NCBI GenBank assembly: GCA_036346225.1
Contig: JARFIW010000500.1
Span: forward strand, 2,418,001 to 2,482,000
Reading direction: 5' to 3'
DNA: 64,000 bases
Origin: Platerodrilus igneus
Lineage: Eukaryota > Arthropoda > Insecta > Coleoptera > Lycidae
Below, in pieces: positions 47,577 to 57,438 of this stretch. The stretch's first letter is position 1. Each line of letters starts with the position of its first letter. Both the position numbers and the translations under genes were made by a program. The notes below the pieces were generated by a model. The model saw nothing but the letters and a program-made list of their open reading frames with translations, was not told the origin of the DNA and did not search any database.

Positions 47577-50500
47577 TTAGACGAGACGGAAGTGTATCAA
47601 ATGCTGAAAAATTTAATTGCACCACAAAAGCCTGCAGAAGTTACATACACAGAACTAATTTCAGTGTTAAAATCGCATTATACACCACAAATTTAGGAGA
47701 TTCGCAAAAGATTTGTGTTTAATAAATGTAATCAGAAACTCGAACAAGAAGTATCTGAGTATACTGTAGAACTGCGTAGGTTAGCCAGCACTTGTAATTT
47801 CAAACAGTTTCTTAATAAAGTATTATAAGCTAGATTTGTATGTGGCTTACTTTCTGAAAATATCCAGAAGAAATTATTATGCGATGATCAGCTGTCATTC
47901 TAAAGTGCATGTAAAGTAGCACAGGCAGTAGAATTGGCAGAAAAACAATTAAAACTTTATCTGACGATGGTAGTGTACATTATGTGAAACTGCAACATCA
48001 AATGAAAAACTACGAAAAATAAACTATATCAACTCAGTGGTAGGTGTAATAGGATCTCTTCTAAAGAAAAATGCAAAAAAGTGGAGATGTTTTGGCTATT
48101 TACAAATAGATCAAGTCAAGGATCTATGCCTTAACAAGCTATCATCAAATGTTGGTTTTGTTGAGGAACAAGTGACTACATGTAAGCGCGAAGAGGTCAA
48201 CGCAAAACAGTGAGTGGTTTAAACTGAATATACCAAGTTCAAGTAGTGTCCCTCTAGAGGGTGATGTTGAAAATTAACAATCAACCCACACCGGAGCATG
48301 CAAAATTGTTATTTCAAGAAAACAGTTTGTTGATAGCTTTAATTTACCGTTGTTGAAAGTAACATAAGTTAAATCCAATGTCGGATCAAGGTATTAAAGC
48401 CCTGGATGAATGTGTAGTAAATTTTGCTGCTACACAAAAATGTTGAGTTAACAGTAATTGAATTTGAAAAAATTTGTCCCACTACTTGAGAAAAATCGGT
48501 TAAATATTTTGCTTCCTATTTGGGGAGATAATTTTGCGATGAATCTAAGAAGTGTTGGAGAGAAACCGGAATTAATTGCTAAAGATTTAAGTGCCCCGGA
48601 TTAATAAATTTGAAGTAAAATTTGATATTAAGGAAAATATTATATCTGTTGTAAAAAAGGCGTATAATATGCCATATGCATTAAAGTCGAAAGTTGAAAA
48701 ACAATTGATCAAATGGTGTAAGTAGGTATTTTAAAACCAGTAAATTACAGTGAATGGGGCATCTACTATTGTGGTGGTGCCAAAAAAAAGGATGAGGGTG
48801 TGCGTATATTTACTGATTTTCATGTGATTATAAATAAAACACTGAAGATTGATCAGTATCTGTTACGGAAGCCAGAGGATATTTTTGCTAGTCTGGCAGG
48901 GGGGAACATTTTCACAGTCTTATATCTTTCTGGTACATATCAGCAGGTAAAAATTAACCCCAAGTTTCAAAAGTACTTAGCAATCAATACACACGTTGAA
49001 TTGTTTTGATATACTAGGTTAACTTATGACATAGCATGTGTGCGAGCTATATTTCAGGCCATTATGGACAAAATTTTAAGTGAAATTTCAAAAGTACATT
49101 GTTACTTAGAGAATATTCTGTTGGCAAGTACTTCATTTGCAGAAATTGAGCAACCGTAAGACTAGTTTTAGAAAGGTTGGCATTCTTTAATGTAAAAGTC
49201 AATTTAGAAAAATGGAAATTCGTTGAGCAAGAGATGGAATACCTAGATCACAAAATCGATAGCAAAGGTATTCATTCAACTGAGAAAAAGTTACGGGCTA
49301 TTAGGGAGGCACCATACCTAGAAAACATAACTCAGTTGCGTGCCTGTTTAGGGCTCATTAATTATTATAATCGGTTTGTACCAATGTTATCCGACAAGTT
49401 ACGTTCTTTGTCTAGTTTATTAGAAAAATGGGTAGATTTCAATTTTGATGAGTCATGTAAGGAAACATTTGCTCTAAATAAAAGCTTAACTATTAAGAAT
49501 CAAGTTTTAACTCATTATGATCCCACGAAGACGGTCATAATTTTGAGCGATGCAAGTTTCTACCAAATAGGGGGTGCTTTGGACCACCGGGAGGTTGATA
49601 CTGAAATCAGTATGCTATGATACCAGTTCGTTATTGAAAGCTGAGCGAAATTATTTGCATTAGAAAGAGATAATTTTTTAAGTAAAAAAATTTCATAAAT
49701 ATATTTATGGCGTCATTTATATTGGTCTCAGACAATCAACCTTAATTTAAAACGACATATTCAAAATAAAAAATTAGCTGTATAATTTACTATATTGTTG
49801 CTTTAAACACTATCGAGGATATTCTCCTCACCCGCAGGCTGGTGTTCTCAACAACAAACAAGTGCATTGTGAATTGACAATTCACTTGTTTGTTGTTGAG
49901 AACACCACCTGCTGAGGAGAATATCCTACGATAGTGTTTAAACAAACAAGTGATAGTAAATTATACAGCTAATCCGTTTTTGTATGAGACACACCGTTGA
50001 GGAGAATATCCTCGATAGTAATTTAAATCATTTAGTAAATTATAGTATTTATTTAGAATGTGCCACATGTCCTATAGATTATTAAATCAACCTTAGGGCG
50101 ATTTTTAATCCCGATAAGAATATCTCTGTGTTATCAGCTTCAAGAATTACTAGAAGGAATGTCATTCTGTCAGCATACAATTACAAAATCGAATACAGAA
50201 AGGAGACAGTTATTTGAAGCTGATATGTTATCAAGGTTACCCCTTCCAGATGCGACGAACATAGTTCGATACACTCATTGATTCATCTGGCGAATTATCC
50301 ATTTCATATCAAGATATCGCTTACATGTTCAAAAAAGATATTATTTACAAAGATCATGTTGGTATTGTAAGATCCAAAATGGTTAGATACACTGTATGAT
50401 GGCCTAGTTTACAACAGGATATTGAGAAGTAAATTCATGATGGGTCTGTCAATTAAGTCAGAAAAATCATGAAAAATTTGTAGTATCTTGGCCAAAAACA

Positions 50501-51309
50501 GAAAATGTGTTTTTCCGAATACATTTAGATTTTCTTTTATAGAGATAATGTCATTTTTACTAATAGTAGACTGTAAGTCTAAATGAATAAACATACATAC
50601 TATGTTAAAGGGCACTAATGTATTACAAACAATAGAAAAATCTAAAATTACTTTTACAATGATAGAACTTCCTGATTCGATTGTGACCGATAATGGTCCG
50701 TCTTTTAATTCACATGAATTTCTTAAAATTTGTGAAGTTAATGACATAATGGTGTTAAAGCTCCCACCATATCATACACAATCAAACGGAAGTACGGTAC
50801 ATCATGTTCAAAATCTTAAATTAGTGATAGATAAGTTTGTGTCGCAAAAGCCTACCTTAACCATTGAGAAATAAATAGTACATTTTAGCTAAAGAGCACC
50901 CCAACTAGTTCAGGTGCTAGTCCTAATGAACTAATTTTTAAAATTAAACCAAAAACAAGGCTGGATCCATTAAAACCCAAAAAGGAAGGAAGGGTTAATA
51001 TTGGAAATTCAGATGATTGCATGAATCCACCTGTTTTTTGTTGGTGAAATAGTGCTGGTAGGTAGTCTATGCCCATACTGTGGTAATAAGTGGCAGATAG
51101 GACAAGTTGTTAAATTAATTAGTGCAGTCACGTATTTAGTGAACATTGAGGGAAAGTTAGTTCATAAGCAAGTCAATAGTATTTGTAACTATAATGAGGA
51201 AAATCAGGTACAAGAAGATGCAAGTATAGTAATTGGACAAAATGTCCAATATCGAAAGTTAGTAACCAGGTTGAACCAAGTAGCACTTTTTTTACATGTG
51301 AGTTACTAA
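47577..51309 (+). pseudogene. Ty3/gypsy gag-pol, broken
   Basis: Order on the plus strand: gag with VYQMLKNLIAPQKPAEVTYT and EYTVELRRLASTCNF (47585-47810), then RT with RIFTDFHVIINKTLKIDQYL and FTVLYLSGTYQQVKI (48800-48960). An ENILLAS piece replaces the usual IDDILV catalytic box (about 49110-49130). The connection YLDHKIDSKGI (49240-49275) and LGLINYYNRFVPMLSDKLRS (49345-49410) follow, then RNase H with ILSDASFYQIGGAL (49540-49580) and the integrase core with SIVTDNGPSFNSHEF (50675-50720) and PPYHTQSNGS. The end of pol is at 51052-51309. Stops are frequent, and the catalytic YIDD-type box is lost. A palindromic element splits the RNase H and a SINE splits the 3' part. Confidence 0.88.
49745..50084. 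mobile_element. palindromic foldback/MULE-like insertion with 11-base target duplication
   Basis: Flanked by AATCAACCTTA at 49734-49744 and again at 50085-50095. The gypsy RNase H frame leaves at the first copy and resumes at the second, so both edges are fixed. Inside, two arms of about 105 bases meet near 49877 and are nearly inverse (TTAGCTGTATAATTTACTAT, AACACTATCG, GGATATTCTCCTCA, GTTCTCAACAACAAACAAGT). A third partial arm (GAGGAGAATATCCTCGATAG) lies at 49999-50045. It has no coding frame. A 9-11 base duplication with long inverted arms fits Mutator-like or Foldback elements; the superfamily is inferred. Confidence 0.85.
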
Positions 51310-51531
51310 TGCTCCACCCAAAGGTACTACATTGGCCAGGAAGTGAGTTTTTTTACCTGGAAATTTGGAATTTTTGTCGAACCCTTGCTGTTCTAAGCAA
51401 GGTAGGGATCTTTAACGTGCATGACAACACTCACACACGGGACCTCCATTTTACCTCTCATGTGAACGAGGGTGTATTTTTGTGAAAAATGCTCGCTTAA
51501 CATTTTTCAAGCGGACCGTGTCGGGATTTGT
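51288..51531 (-). mobile_element. tRNA-derived SINE, copy 2
   Basis: Flanked by ACCAAGTAGCACT at 51275-51287 and 51532-51544, an exact 13-base target duplication. On the minus strand it begins with a decayed B box (GGTACAAATCCCGACACGG), has the body blocks CTTGAAAAATGTTAAGCGAG and GATCCCTACCTTGCTTAGAA of copy 1, and ends with a run of eight A beside the duplication. It lacks the first part of the tRNA head, so it is 5'-truncated. Confidence 0.88.
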
Positions 51532-51756
51532 ACCAAGTAGCACTGCAAATATCACCTATAAAACTAGAAAGAATTGGTCAAATTACTATATTATTAGATA
51601 CGAACTAAAGAAGCACGTTAAACAGTCTGGAGTGACAGTAGAAATGCTTAGTGTACCAAGTCCCATGAACACTAATGTACTTGAAATATCTTTAAGACGC
51701 AGAACTCGTAGCTGCCTAGCATCCTAAATTTATGATATTTGTGGGCTCTTTATTCT

Positions 51757-51896
51757 TGTTGACCTTGACCAGTGTTTAGTTGGTAACTAGAACACATCGT
51801 AGGTGCGGGAGTATAGTCCGGTATCTGTTAGAAGTGACACATAGATTTGCAGTCTATAGAATTACAATTGTTATTGGAATCCAATAAATATAATCC
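51757..51896 (+). repeat. 3' LTR of plus-strand gypsy
   Basis: Starts TGTTGACCTTGACCAGTG and runs to AATATAATCC, matching 47017-47160. It abuts GGGACTATAACA, the inner end of a TGTTAC-family unit. Confidence 0.75.
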
Positions 51897-51926
51897 GGGA
51901 CTATAACAGCCCACGTTGGGCGTCAC
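51897..51926. other. inner-end scrap and 18-base spacer between opposed LTR-like units
   Basis: GGGACTATAACA (51897-51908) equals the end of a plus-oriented TGTTAC-family unit. Then GCCCACGTTGGGCGTCAC (51909-51926), and then the inverted unit B3 begins. Read on the minus strand the spacer is GTGACGCCCAACGTGGGC, which resembles the primer-binding region that follows a 5' LTR. Confidence 0.55.
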
Positions 51927-52563
51927 TGTTATAGTCCCGCGCAACTGTTATGAGCCACTACTACAGTTGGCAACACTGATACGATCGACGTTCACAATAT
52001 TGCGCAATAAAGGTATAACGTCATAATTTCGGGTCAAATTGTATCATGTACCAAATATGTTTACAGTGATATAAGATGCACCCTAAAAAAGATAAAAAAC
52101 ACTCACCTAAAAATGTGGAACGCTTCACGATTTTGCGGTCATCTTTGCGCAGGAGCCATGCTGATTTCCATAGATCTCGTTTGGCGTTGTTTGGACGTGG
52201 GTTTCGTTAGACCGTCGTTGAAACCAGATTTGTTTTGTCTTCCCTCTTCATCTTTCGTAGCGGTATGGTAGGATACAGGTAGGGAACGATATAAGGCAGA
52301 GACGAAGGGAAACCTACATCCTAAAAAAAACAAAGGAACCACACAGGTAAACGTCACTGTTCGACGTTTCGTTGGCTAATAATGATCTCATGTCCTGTCC
52401 AAACCGCGCACTTACCCACTCCGCGCCTGCGCATTTTTTTGCGCCGACGCAACTGTCCGGGATGGCGGAAATGCACAAGTCTATTTGAAATAATGGCGGG
52501 AATTCACTCACAAATTTAAACTTAAACCAAAAATGATACATAGCCGATTTTCGGCATGTAACA
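51927..52563 (-). mobile_element. TGTTAC-family LTR, copy B3
   Basis: On the minus strand it begins TGTTACATGCCGAAAATCGG and ends GCGGGACTATAACA, 637 bases. It contains TTTCCGCCATCCCGGACAGT, a TTTTTTTTAGGATGTAGG polypyrimidine-AG block and TAGGTGAGTG. The flanks (TCAC and GTAT) do not match, so it is not a simple solo LTR. It is either one LTR of a larger element or one arm of a head-to-head pair. It interrupts the gag frame at 52564. Confidence 0.8.
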
Positions 52564-53046
52564 GTATGCCAATCTAACTAATCTGCCAAGGTCAGTTTCG
52601 AATTCTTGCAGGCTATCAGTTGTCTTTTGTGAGCGGTTCTTAACTTGTGCATGGTAAACCTGTTGAAGATAGCATCTCCATATCTCATCTGAAGCTTAGA
52701 TGTTGAGGCCATAATCATTCTGTTGGGGATCGGGAATCGTTTGCAAGATGTTAAAAGCTTTCCCCCCCTCCAGTAAGGCCACTATTAAGGAGATAGCCTT
52801 CTCTTTGTTGCACCAACCGTTGGCTATTGCAGCAGCTTCAAATTGTTTCAAATATGTCGGCCAAGGTGTTTTACCATCAAATGTGGGTGGTTTCACTTTA
52901 AATTTTGACTGTATTGACTCGCTTCCTATCATGTATCTTATTTCAGGGATGTTCTGATTACAACTTGGTTTGCTAATTCGTGGCCACGTTGTTAGTGTAA
53001 TCATTTGTTCGTGCAGCCACATCACATCTTTTTCTATTTTTACCAA
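52564..53046 (-). pseudogene. Ty3/gypsy gag fragment
   Basis: The minus strand reads KVKPPTFDGKTPWPTYLKQF followed by EAAAIANGWCNKEKAISLIV (52745-52910), a gag pattern common in arthropod gypsy elements. After a frameshift near 52700 the next helix region continues (YLQQVYHAQVKNRSQKTTDS, SLQEFETDLGRLVRLAY) until the LTR-like unit cuts it at 52563. Protease and RT are not adjacent. It may be the front of the element whose pol lies at 43320-45480. Confidence 0.75.
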
Positions 53047-53344
53047 TTTCGAATAACAAAATTTTATTCATTGGCAACTGGCGTGTAACATATATTTAGT
53101 ATTATTTATTGTTTGTTTTGTGAAGTTGTAGCTATTTTGAAAATGGTTCACCGTACCGAAACGCGTAAATAGAGAAGAATCTTCATGTAATATATGAATA
53201 TTTCAATCTAATATAGTTTACATTGACCTACTCCCAAGTAGAAAGAATATTTATATAATGTTTTTTTAAAATAGTTCTATTGATGAAAAATTGGGATTAT
53301 GTAGTCCAAATCAGAACGTAATATTGCATTTAGCATAACATTTT

Positions 53345-53595
53345 ATTAAGATCTTACGTTTCGGCAAAGGTTTTTGCCTTTTTTCAAAGATATTAAAAGC
53401 TGTTATTGCAAAAATACATTTATATAGTTAAACACCACCAACATTGAAATGGTAAGGCTCCAACAAAATTTTGTTATTTTTATTTCGAGCGTCACCATTT
53501 CAATGTTGGTGGTGTTGAACTATATAAATGTATTTTTGCAATAACAACTTTTAATATCTTCGCAAAAGGCAAAACCTTTGCCGAAACGTAAGATC

Positions 53596-53600
<5 letters not shown>
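53345..53600. mobile_element. palindromic MITE-like element
   Basis: Two arms of about 110 bases, 53345-53455 and 53491-53600, are inverse copies with only a handful of differences (ATCTTACGTTTCGGCAAAGG, GATATTAAAAG, TTGCAAAAATACATTTATAT, ACACCACCAACATTGAAATG). A loop of about 35 bases lies between them. There is no coding frame. The right arm runs straight into a (AT)n tract, so the target duplication cannot be read. Confidence 0.85.

Positions 53601-53659
<59 letters not shown>
53599..53659. repeat. (AT)n microsatellite
   Basis: About 29 AT units with one late interruption, starting exactly at the end of the palindromic element. Confidence 0.95.
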
Positions 53660-53662
<3 letters not shown>

Positions 53663-54299
53663 CATTTCTGTGGCTTGTTATTAAAGAAATGGTAACGCAA
53701 TGGGGCTGTAAATCACACTGGGTATTTTTATTGTTTGATCTTTTCACTTTTACCTTCTGACTAGGAAAGTTGAATTGTAGTTATATTTATGATGTTTTAC
53801 TTTATAATAAGGGCATTAAATTTTCAATATTAAGATAAAATTACATTATTATCGTTTATGTAGTTTCTAAGTGTTGATGGTCTAAAAAATCCCGCCATCT
53901 TTTGTTTAGTAAAAACTATCTGAGTGGCTCAAAAAACTTTATCTATATTATGTTAATGTCAGTGTACTAATATATGCAATGCTGTTGACTTAGTTCTTTT
54001 TTAGAAATGATCTACTTGCTTGCCCTTATTTTCCAATAACTCATTGAATTATATCTGGTCTCACTTGTTCTAGAGATATTATAGTCATGGGTACACACTG
54101 GTTCCCGTTCACGTTTGTGGGATATGAATATCATTTTACATATATATCCATTTTAGTGACTTTCTATTTATACCTTTACAACTAAATGGCATGAACTGAA
54201 GGGTGGCAAGAATCCGGCGCCCCGTTTTGTTCTAGGCGTGTTCGTTTTCGGTGCGTTTTTAAGTTATTGCTTTAGCAACGTAAAACAACACTTTTCATC
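53660..54299 (+). other. SmB upstream region
   Basis: No element or gene recognised up to the SmB start codon. The last 110 bases are less AT-rich (GGTGGCAAGAATCCGGCGCC) and lack a TATA box, as expected for a housekeeping promoter and 5' UTR. The transcription start cannot be set. Confidence 0.4.
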
Positions 54300-54969
54300 A
54301 TGGTAAGTTTTGTTTAGTACTTCTAGATATTGTTTTGCTTATATCTTTTTATAGACTATTGGTAAAAACAACAAAATGGCGCAACACTTGAATTATAGAG
54401 TCCGGATAACGCTCCAGGATTCTCGTACATTTATTGGTACGTTCAAGGCGTTCGACAAACATATGAACATGATCCTGGGGGACTGCGAAGAATTCAGAAA
54501 GATTAAGCCCAAGGCTTCCAAAGTTGAAAGAGAAGAAAAAAGAATTCTTGGTTTTGTCTTACTTAGGGGCGAGAGTGTAGTATCATTTACTGTTGAAGGG
54601 CCTCCCCCACCAGAAGAGGGCTTGCCACGAGTTCCTATACCCGGTGCTGCACCAGGTCCAGGTATGGGACGAGCTGCTGGTCGAGGCATGCCGGTTGGAG
54701 TTGGTGGAATACCAGTTGGCTTGCAGGGACCTGTTAGAGGCGTTGGTGGACCAGCACCCCAAGTTATGATTCCAGGTGGTCGTGGTCAACCTCCACCTCA
54801 AATGATGCCACCTCGTATGGGAGCACCGCCACCAGGAATTATGCCGCCACCTGGTATGATGGGACTTCCACCTGCTGTGAGAATGGGACGTGGAGGTCCA
54901 CCACCGCCTATGCCTATGGGAGGACCACCTCCTGGCATGATGCGAGGCGGGCCACCAAGGCCATTCTAA
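54300..54969 (+). CDS. SmB: small nuclear ribonucleoprotein SmB/B'
   Basis: Core component of the heptameric Sm ring on U1, U2, U4 and U5 snRNAs in the spliceosome. The coding sequence is ATG at 54300-54302, a 52-base intron at 54303-54354, then 54355-54969, giving 205 residues. Exon 2 starts [17 protein letters not shown], so the full N-terminus MTIGKNNKM matches the family; starting at the second ATG (54376) would lose eight conserved residues. The Sm1 motif ([20 protein letters not shown]) and Sm2 motif ([18 protein letters not shown]) are intact. The C-terminus is the typical proline/glycine/methionine-rich tail with PPPGM and RGG-like repeats, the site of arginine methylation in the family. 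No defect is seen. Confidence 0.97.
54303..54354 (+). other. 52-base intron directly after the SmB start codon
   Basis: GTAAGT donor, short pyrimidine-rich 3' part and TTTTTATAG acceptor. Removing it joins ATG to ACTATTGGTAAA in frame (M-TIGK), as in SmB proteins generally. Confidence 0.93.
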
Positions 54970-55030
54970 ATTGGGTTACCATTTTAACATTAATTTCTTT
55001 AATGCTTGAAAAAATATGTAGTAGTTTCGA

Positions 55031-55665
55031 TGCTTAGTATTTAAATATTGCTGTAGTTTGTATCTGCATTGTTTTGTTTTACAAAACCTGTATCATCATA
55101 AACTGACTTGCAAAACAAACATTGTTTGAAATATTTTTTGATTAATATTTTTTCTAGGAAGTCTTTTTAGGTGTAACTATATTTCCTTTATTTTATTTTA
55201 AGTTAGGGCTTCTTTAATAAAACTTAAAAAATATTTTTAAATAGTTTAAACGTTTAGTATTTAAACATTGCTGTAGTTTGTATCTGCATTGTTTTGTTTT
55301 ACAAAACCTGTATCCTCATAAACTGACTTGCAAAACAAACATCCTTTGAAATATTTTTTCCAGGAATAATCTTTTTAGCTGTAATTATATTTCCTTTATT
55401 TTATTTTAAGGTAGGGCTTCTTTAATAAAGCTTATAAAATATTTTTTAATAGTTTAAACATTTAGTATTTAAGTATTGCAGTAGTTTGTATCTGCATTGT
55501 TTTGTTTTACAAAACTTGAAATGTTTACTCATAAACTGACTTGCAAAACAAACAATGTGCTTGAAATATTTTTTATTTTTTCTTTCTAGGAATAGTCTTT
55601 TTAGGAGTAGCTATATTATTTTATTTTAAGTTACGCTTGCATCATTGTATTAATGAAATAAAATA
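55031..55665 (+). repeat. three tandem repeats downstream of SmB, each with a poly(A) signal
   Basis: Units start near 55031, 55251 and 55459, about 220, 208 and 207 bases. Each holds TTTAGTATTTAA or a close variant, GTAGTTTGTATCTGCATTGT, CATAAACTGACTTGCAAAAC and an AATAAA near its end (55216-55221, 55424-55429, 55657-55662). By eye the units are about 85-90 per cent alike. They lie within 700 bases of the SmB stop, so they are probably its 3' UTR and alternative ends. Confidence 0.88.
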
Positions 55666-56340
55666 AAATAATTTGGAAAAATATGTATATGTTTCTTTGT
55701 CCCTGTGTTCCGTTAATCTAACAGAATAATTTGATATTTACAGAAAAGTATTAATTCTTGAACAATTTTATCTCTGAGATAGGTGTAGTAAATTAATGAA
55801 ATTTACTTGCTAAGTTAAAGTATAATGCTTTTAACAGCATTGTGTTACAATTTTTGACAAAAATCGTGATTTAGTATCTTTAGTTTGTCGGAGGCAATGG
55901 TTGAATTCAGCAGAGCCAACAGTTTGCAAATGGTTACCAATATTTCTGCTGGAAATTTTTTCTACTTGCAAATATGTTTAGAAGCAGTCGCTATTTTTTG
56001 TATTGGAAAAATGTTATGCTCACCAAACATGGCATCTGAGAAGGTTTCTTCAACAGTGTATCCAGCAGAAGAAGCTAGAGTACCATAACAATAGCACAAG
56101 CTGATTTTCTCTACTGAACATGACCATTGTTTGCTATTAGTGGACAGTTGTAGAAGTAATATTCTACTAATACAGTAGCCATAAATTTTTATTGAAGAAA
56201 AATATTTGATTAATAAGAATGACAATATCTGATGCCTATTTCATAAAATGTATTGTTGGTTCAAACAGGAAGATGTTTCATAAAGTTTTAGAGCTGTAAA
56301 ACAATTTACAGGTGATTTACCTGTATTACAAGACTAATGC
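55666..56340. other. intergenic stretch, one unidentified protein-like frame
   Basis: A minus-strand frame at 55962-56225 has a passage (TLASSAGYTVEETFSDAMFG, then EHNIFPIQKIATASKHICK) that reads like protein but matches no family I know. It has no intact start context or partner and could be a scrap of the adjacent Harbinger-type element. Confidence 0.3.
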
Positions 56341-56379
56341 AGTGATTTGTTTCATAATTCGTGGCAGCCTGTAATTAAG

Positions 56380-56885
56380 ACTAAATTAGCAAACATTTTA
56401 TCATTGTCAATACCATCATTAAAAGGAATTAGATTTTTCAAAAGTTTTTTCCTATTAGGCGAATTAAAAAGTTTAATGGATGAAGATGTTAATGTTGTTC
56501 GTAGACCAAGATATATATCTTACAATGAAATGCAGCAAACATACGAGTTCAAGAACGATTTAGGTTACCATTTTATCAATTCGCTTACTAGCTAGAGCTA
56601 GACTGGAACATCCAACCCAACGTAACAAAGCCCTAATTCATCGTCAACAATTACAAATGATATTGCATTGGTTAGGGACCAGGGCATATTATCAGTGGTA
56701 TACACTGTGTTTCTAAAGCAACAGTCAGCAGAGTACTCCACAAGGTAGTTGACGTAATTGAAGAAACACTTGTAAATAAACTTGTTCTTTGACCTAACGA
56801 TGTGAGAGAACGTGAATGGATTTAGTAATATAGCAGGTATGCCGATAGTATGTGGAGCACATGATGGCACCCTTATTTGTTATTT
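56380..56885 (+). pseudogene. PIF/Harbinger (HARBI1-type) transposase remnant
   Basis: Plus-strand frames show RRPRYISYNEMQQTYEFKND (about 56490-56550), then ARLEHPTQRNKALIHRQQLQ with MILHWLGTRA (about 56600-56680). A KATVSRVLHKVVDVIEETLV-like block, read across a frame break, lies at about 56715-56770. FSNIAGMPIVCGAHDGTLI follows at 56820-56875, where the usual sequence is NIAGFPGV-x-GAIDGTHI with the first catalytic aspartate. The order matches HARBI1-type transposases. Frameshifts and stops make it inactive, and the second half of the catalytic domain is missing after 56885. Confidence 0.85.
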
Positions 56886-57182
56886 AAATATTATAAAGTG
56901 AAACACTACTTTTTCTTTTCTACGTCTATTTCCTATTTAATATAAGTATAACGATTATTCTTTATTTTATGAGCATTATTTCATGGACAGTACTAATAAT
57001 AATATAATGATTAATCAAAATCTACTAGCTAGATTAGAAATTCAACATCCTCTCTTGATACTTTCCTTATTCTGTAACATTAAAACAAGCATCTTAATAA
57101 CATGAAATCAAAACTTTAACATCAAAATATAAAATTAAATGTCTTCCCTCATTTATTCAAGTGATCTAACTTGTATCTGTGT
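56886..57182. other. AT-rich stretch without recognisable gene
   Basis: Nothing supported on either strand between the Harbinger and copia scraps. Confidence 0.45.
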
Positions 57183-57438
57183 TTACTCTATCAACCCTAG
57201 TCCTAATTTGTTTAAACAAAAATGATCTTTGCATTGAGCTTTCGTTAACTCATCAGAAAATTGATTTTTTTTATTAATGTACTCTAATTTAATAAATCCT
57301 TTATTAATGATATCACAAATGAAATTATAATTCAGATCTACGTGTTTCACTCTTTTGTTATTTTCTGGATTTTTATTTAATACTATACAACCCTCGTTAT
57401 CTTCATAGACATCAAAATGTTTTACTAATACTGCCCAG
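57183..57438 (-). pseudogene. Ty1/copia RNase H scrap
   Basis: The minus strand gives YEDNEGCIVLNKNPENNKRV, KHVDLNYNFICDIINKGFIK and FSDELTKAQ, the copia RNase H end (usual form DN-x-x-A-x-x-LxKNP, KHIDVRYHF, ADILTK). It abuts the BEL LTR at 57438 without the rest of pol. It is not a piece of the copia copy at 4430. Confidence 0.85.

Noticed and set aside
54393..54801. Minus-strand frames antisense to SmB
   Set aside because: They mirror the proline/glycine-rich codons of the true gene and match no family.
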